Origin: Salinisphaera sp. LB1 | Lineage (GTDB): Bacteria > Pseudomonadota > Gammaproteobacteria > Nevskiales > Salinisphaeraceae | Direction of reading: 5' to 3' | DNA: 64,000 nt | NCBI RefSeq assembly: GCF_003177035.1 | Contig: NZ_CP029488.1 | Coordinates: 3,478,501-3,542,500 of the forward strand | Shown here: piece after piece, positions 60,187 through 64,000 of the stretch | How positions within the stretch are numbered: the first letter of the stretch is position 1 | Layout: each line of letters starts with the position of its first letter | The notes under the pieces: generated by a model | Seen by the model: only the letters and a program-made list of their open reading frames with translations | The model's database searches: none | What the model was told of the DNA's origin: nothing | Program-made: the position numbers and the translations under genes

Positions 60187-60662
60187 CGGGACCGTCCACG
60201 CATTCGAACCGCGCAGATAGTACCAAAGCTCGGAACCCCATACGTTCGAGCCGAGGCTCGTTGGCCGTGCGGGCCACCATGCCGGACCCGGTCAGATCGC
60301 TCGATAGCAACACGCCAGCCGCGCCGGCCAACCGGGCAAAGCATTTCGAGGTACGGCCTGACCCGGGCAAGCAAGGGCCGGCAAGATAGAACAAGCGGGG
60401 TGCGGCGCTGCCTACGGCACGCGTCAGGCGACGCGCCGGCCTGCACTGCGCTTTTCACCGCCTGCCCGAGCCGCCCGCGGGCACAGGCCGGCGCTGCCGA
60501 CCCGCCTTCTCGCCTGCAATACCGATGCATCGCCCGGCTTCGGCGCGTTTCGCGCCATGGCCGTTGCCGCGATGCGCCCTATTGCCGGACACGACCATTA
60601 CCGCGCCCTGCGCGGCACGAAAAACCACTCGAACGCCATAGTAAATGGTCGTTACAAAAATC
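60187..60662. other. Gap between phoU and mrcB with nested hairpins
   Basis: No credible gene in 476 bases. Close to the phoU end, ACGACCAT (60591-60598) pairs with ATGGTCGT (60645-60652), and inside it CCGCGC-CCT-GCGCGG (60601-60615) is a perfect hairpin. GCACGAAAAACCACTCGAA (60615-60633) nearly matches a copy at 25886. The structure may close the pst-phoU transcript, though phoU has only a short T-run (GATTTTTG). Confidence 0.5.
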
Positions 60663-61400
60663 CTAGCTGGGTTTGCGCCGGCTGCTCTTGACTTCCTTTT
60701 CCAGCTCTTCCATGCCCACGTGCCGCACGTCGCGCCCGCCGACGAAGTAGACGACATACTCCCCGATATTCGTCGAATGATCGCCGATGCGCTCCAGCGC
60801 CTTGACCGCCCACATGACGTCAAGCATGTGTCGAATCGTGCGCGGATCCTCCATCATGAAGGTGATGCACTGACGCATGACGCCTTCGTATTCACGATCG
60901 ACCTCGGTATCGCGCTGCGCAACCGTCAGCGCGGTTTCCGTATCCATACGGGCGAACGCGTCGAGCACGTCGCGCACCATCTGGCGCACGTGTCGGCCCA
61001 GTGCCTCGATCTGATGGAAGGCGCTGTTGGGGCGCTCCTGCCCGGCAAGCTGCATCGCCATGCGGCCGATCTTTTCGGCCTCGTCGCCGATGCGCTCAAG
61101 GTCGGTGATCGTCTTCGCGATCGCGAGCACGAGCCGCAGATCGCCGGCCTGGGGCTGTCGCCGCGCCAGGATCTTGGTGCATTCTTCGTCGATCGACACT
61201 TCCATGGCATTGATCTTGTGGTCGCTTCGGGCGACTTCCTCGCCCAGTGTGGCGTTGCCTTCGACCAGCGCCTTGACCCCATTGGCAATCTGTTGCTCAA
61301 CCAGCCCGCCCATGGTGAGTACGCGTTCGCGTACGTCCTCAAGTTCGACGTCGAACTGTTTGGAGGTATGTCTCTCGATGCCGACCTTGTCCAGTTCCAT
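60663..61400 (-). CDS. phoU: Phosphate-specific transport regulator PhoU
   Basis: This 245-residue protein has two three-helix bundles, with the metal-cluster motifs ERIGDEAEKIGRMA and ERIGDHSTNIGEYVVYF. PhoU links the Pst transporter to the PhoR kinase and keeps the Pho response off when phosphate is plentiful. The length and position after pstB are standard. It ends in the gap with nested hairpins. Confidence 0.95.
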   Translation of the reverse strand: MELDKVGIERHTSKQFDVELEDVRERVLTMGGLVEQQIANGVKALVEGNATLGEEVARSDHKINAMEVSIDEECTKILARRQPQAGDLRLVLAIAKTITDLERIGDEAEKIGRMAMQLAGQERPNSAFHQIEALGRHVRQMVRDVLDAFARMDTETALTVAQRDTEVDREYEGVMRQCITFMMEDPRTIRHMLDVMWAVKALERIGDHSTNIGEYVVYFVGGRDVRHVGMEELEKEVKSSRRKPS

Positions 61401-61441
61401 GATAATGACCTCGTCGCGGTTGCGCGTCGTTTTTTTATCGA

Positions 61442-62386
61442 TCAGCCGTAGCGGCCGGTGATGTAGTCTTCGGTGCGTTTTTCCCGCGGATTGGTGAACA
61501 ACGAATCCGTATCCGAGTATTCGACCACTTCGCCGAGATGGAAAAACGCCGTATAGCCGGCCACGCGGGCAGCCTGCTGCATATTGTGGGTCACGATCAC
61601 GATCGTGTATTCCTCACGCAGTTCGTGCACGAGCTCCTCGATCTTCAGCGTGGCCACCGGATCCAGCGCCGAGGCCGGCTCGTCGAGCAGCAGCACGTCG
61701 GGCTTGACCGCCACCGCACGCGCGATGCACAGCCGCTGCTGCTGACCGCCCGACAGCGCGCTGCCGTTGGCACGCAGCTTGTCCTTGACCTCGTCCCACA
61801 ATGCAGCCTTGCGCAACGACCATTCCACGCGATCGTCCATCTCGCGGCGCTTGAGCTTCTCGTACAGGCGCACGCCGAAGGCGATGTTGTCATAAATGCT
61901 CATCGGGAACGGCGTGGGTTTCTGAAACACCATGCCGATCTTCGAGCGCAAGACGTTCAGGTCCACGCTGCGGTCGAGCAGATTCACGCCGTCCATCTCG
62001 ATGGCACCGGAGGCCTTGTGGCCCGGGTACAACTCGAAGATCCGGTTGAAGCAGCGCAACAATGTTGATTTGCCACAGCCCGACGGGCCGATGAACGCGG
62101 TCACCTCCTTGTCGACGATCTCCACGTTGATGTCCTTGAGGGCGTGGAAGTCGCCGTAGTGGAAGTTCAGGTCGCGCACCGAAACCTTGCAGGGGTTGTC
62201 CTTGGCCACGACGCCGGTGATCTTCTGCGCTTCGGTCTTCGAAGCGGCGGATGTGGAGGCCCCCGCGGCGCCGTCAGCGGCCGGCGACTGCGTCTTGCTG
62301 CCCGGTCCGGCCTCGTCATGGGTGTTGCGTGTCGTCACCGACGACGTCGAGCTCGGGGAAAGCGAATCGGTCGAAGTACTGGCCAT
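61442..62386 (-). CDS. pstB: Phosphate ABC transporter ATP-binding protein PstB
   Basis: This 314-residue ATPase has Walker [19 protein letters not shown], the signature [16 protein letters not shown], Walker [15 protein letters not shown] and the switch His in [10 protein letters not shown]. The first 60 residues are a Ser/Thr/Ala-rich tail not usual for PstB, but no better start is visible before [12 protein letters not shown]. It energises the PstCA channel. Confidence 0.95.
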   Translation of the reverse strand: MASTSTDSLSPSSTSSVTTRNTHDEAGPGSKTQSPAADGAAGASTSAASKTEAQKITGVVAKDNPCKVSVRDLNFHYGDFHALKDINVEIVDKEVTAFIGPSGCGKSTLLRCFNRIFELYPGHKASGAIEMDGVNLLDRSVDLNVLRSKIGMVFQKPTPFPMSIYDNIAFGVRLYEKLKRREMDDRVEWSLRKAALWDEVKDKLRANGSALSGGQQQRLCIARAVAVKPDVLLLDEPASALDPVATLKIEELVHELREEYTIVIVTHNMQQAARVAGYTAFFHLGEVVEYSDTDSLFTNPREKRTEDYITGRYG

Positions 62387-62398
62387 GATAATGCTCTC

Positions 62399-63232
62399 CT
62401 ATTTGCTCGGGCGGAGTACGAGCCGCACCAGAACATTGAGCGCCAAGATTGCGAAAGTTATGAGAAAAGCGCCAACCCACGCCAGATGATGCCAGTCCTC
62501 GTACGGACTGAGCGCAAACTGGAATATCATCATGGGCAGATTCGCGATCGGCTGCAGCACATTCGTGCTGAAAAAGTTGTTGTTCAGGGCCGTAAACAGC
62601 AGTGGCGCGGTCTCACCGGCAATGCGCGCAATGCCGAGAATCACACCGGTGATAATGCCGGACAGCGCCGCACGATACACAATCCGGGTGATCACCTTCC
62701 AGCGCGGGATGCCCAGTGCCGCGGCGGCTTCGCGCATCTGGTCAGACACCAGGCGCATCATGTTCTCGGTGATCCGCAGGGTCAGCGGGATCACGATCAG
62801 CGAGAGCGCGATCCCCCCGGCCAGGGCCGAGAAATGCCCCATCGTCAACACCACGATCTGATACACGAACAGACCGATGATGATCGATGGCGCCGACAGC
62901 AGCACATCGTTGAAGAAGCGCACGATCGCGGCGATCCGCCGATTGCGACCGTATTCGGCCAGATAAGTACCGGCGAAGATGCCGACCGGGGCGCCAATGC
63001 CGGTGCCGATCATCGTCACGATCAGGCTGCCGACGATTGCGTTCGACAAGCCGCCGCTGTTGCCCGGGGCCGGCGTCGACTGGGTAAAGACCTCCCAGTT
63101 CAGATAGCCTAAACCATGCCCGACCAGCGTCCAGAGTAGCCAGGCCAGCCAGAAAAGACCGAACGCCGTAGTCGCGACCGCGGCCCCCATATTGAAGCGA
63201 TTGATGAACTGGCGTTTCTGATAAAGCGTCAC
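62399..63232 (-). CDS. pstA: Phosphate ABC transporter permease PstA
   Basis: This 277-residue permease has six membrane helices and the EAA loop MREAAAALGIPRWKVITRIV. The start is GTG 63232 (translated VTLYQKRQFINRFN), with GGGAG 7 bases upstream; the longer frame from 63388 begins with 52 Arg- and Ala-rich residues and overlaps the end of the upstream gap. It pairs with PstC to form the phosphate path. The gap to pstC is about 180 bases. Confidence 0.93.
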   Translation of the reverse strand: MTLYQKRQFINRFNMGAAVATTAFGLFWLAWLLWTLVGHGLGYLNWEVFTQSTPAPGNSGGLSNAIVGSLIVTMIGTGIGAPVGIFAGTYLAEYGRNRRIAAIVRFFNDVLLSAPSIIIGLFVYQIVVLTMGHFSALAGGIALSLIVIPLTLRITENMMRLVSDQMREAAAALGIPRWKVITRIVYRAALSGIITGVILGIARIAGETAPLLFTALNNNFFSTNVLQPIANLPMMIFQFALSPYEDWHHLAWVGAFLITFAILALNVLVRLVLRPSK

Positions 63233-63413
63233 GTTCGATCTCCCGGAGTTGCGTTTGCACGCCGCACGCGGACGGGCCGCCCGCCTGGATCGGCACTTTC
63301 GCAGGACAGCCGGACGCGGCGACGCGCGGTATCGGGATATGCGGCGCATGGCGGCAGCGCCGCATGGCGCGACCAACCGCCGCAACAAGGCAATGAGTCG
63401 GCGTTACGAAACA

Positions 63414-64000
63414 CTAGCGCCCTTCCTGGTTCGACAACTGCATCAACAACAGCCGCGCCAGGGCGAGGACAATCAGCGTGATCACGAACAGCACGAGCCC
63501 AAGCGCGATCAACGCCGACGTATACAGCCCGCCCGAGGCCTCGGTGAACTCGTTGGCCAGCGTGGCGGCAATGCTGTTGCCGGGATAAAACAAGCCATTG
63601 GGGATACTGTGCGAATTGCCGATGACAAAGGTCACCGCCATCGTTTCGCCGAGCGCCCGCCCGAGTCCCAGCATGATGCCGCCGATCACGCCGGTCTTGG
63701 TAAACGGCAGAATCACACTCCGCACCACTTCCCAGGTGGTCGCGCCCAGTGCATAGGAAGATTCCTTGAGCACCGCCGGCACGACCTCGAAGGTATCGCG
63801 CATCACGGCCGTGATGAACGGGATCACCATGATGGCAAGCACCAGGGCCGCGGTGAACACACCGATACCGATCGGTGGCCCGGAAAACAGGTATCCGAAG
63901 ATCGGGAGGTCGCCGAATACGTCATTCAACCAAGGCTGCACGTAATCGGACAGGAATGGCGCGAAGACAAACAGACCCCACATGCCGTAAATGATGCTGG
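63414..64000 (-). CDS. pstC: Phosphate ABC transporter permease PstC (N-terminus beyond the edge)
   Basis: About 195 codons of the C-terminal part are present; the reading frame stays open at the right edge (SIIYGMWGLFVFAPFLSDYVQ). It has membrane helices and the EAA loop LKESSYALGATTWEVVRSVILP, then GLGRALGETMAVTFVIGNSH. The standard pst order predicts pstS farther right, outside the window. Confidence 0.93.
   Translation of the reverse strand, partial: SIIYGMWGLFVFAPFLSDYVQPWLNDVFGDLPIFGYLFSGPPIGIGVFTAALVLAIMVIPFITAVMRDTFEVVPAVLKESSYALGATTWEVVRSVILPFTKTGVIGGIMLGLGRALGETMAVTFVIGNSHSIPNGLFYPGNSIAATLANEFTEASGGLYTSALIALGLVLFVITLIVLALARLLLMQLSNQEGR

Overview
The window is a GC-rich bacterial chromosome segment with dense operons and no rRNA, tRNA, IS element, prophage or CRISPR array that I could see. 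The gene sets point to a gammaproteobacterium: fadE, hflD next to mnmA, rsmJ, yoaA beside tsaB, a fab-pab-mltG-tmk-holB-pilZ run as in pseudomonads, and a PBP1b gene followed by a TPR lipoprotein like Pseudomonas LpoP. A halophilic or marine lineage such as Salinisphaera is my guess from overall feel only; the genus cannot be fixed from the sequence alone.

Layout. 1-1564: the start of fadE, cut by the left edge, and a divergent TetR regulator. 1676-10306 (minus): fatty-acid synthesis genes fabD-fabG-acpP-fabF, running by overlaps into pabB-pabC-mltG-tmk-holB-pilZ. 10434-12627: nudJ-mnmA-hflD. 12772-15504: aconitase acnA with a clear terminator. 15708-25565: a signalling island. A GAF/degenerate-GGDEF/EAL protein and a PAS-GGDEF-EAL protein bracket a minus-strand alpha-hydroxyketone quorum-sensing set: a six-TM histidine kinase (LqsS/CqsS type), a LqsR-type response regulator, the signal synthase CqsA/LqsA and an M19 dipeptidase. 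25973-31379: an SOS-controlled mutagenesis cassette imuA-imuB-dnaE2 behind a perfect LexA box. 31548-40001: kup, an aldo/keto reductase, an alkyltransferase-like protein, an ABM-domain protein, an esterase, a secreted EF-hand protein, mntH and an MFS carrier.

40117-47557 (plus): typA, a GNAT-nitrilase fusion, a sirtuin, an orphan ParA, and the NfeD-protease/slipin pair. 47567-50639 (minus): a PBP5-type carboxypeptidase with an altered KTG motif, and PBP2. 51106-53957: a CoA-pyrophosphatase-type Nudix gene, two small proteins of unclear role, an SCP2 protein and rsmJ. 53980-60186 (minus): a gamma-carbonic-anhydrase-like protein, tsaB, yoaA, an LpoP-like lipoprotein and mrcB. 60663-64000 (minus): phoU-pstB-pstA-pstC, cut by the right edge.

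How it fits together. Most of the window is housekeeping (lipid, folate, cell wall, tRNA modification, phosphate and metal uptake). The part most worth attention is the quorum-sensing island. Its gene order, kinase-regulator-(gap)-synthase-dipeptidase, differs from the Legionella lqs cluster, and the flanking cyclic-di-GMP enzymes suggest a link between cell-density signalling and c-di-GMP output. Other points are a Trp-for-Cys alkyltransferase-like protein, the Val-for-Lys change in the carboxypeptidase, the GNAT-nitrilase/sirtuin neighbourhood and short intergenic repeats, several of which start on the TAG stop codon of a gene.
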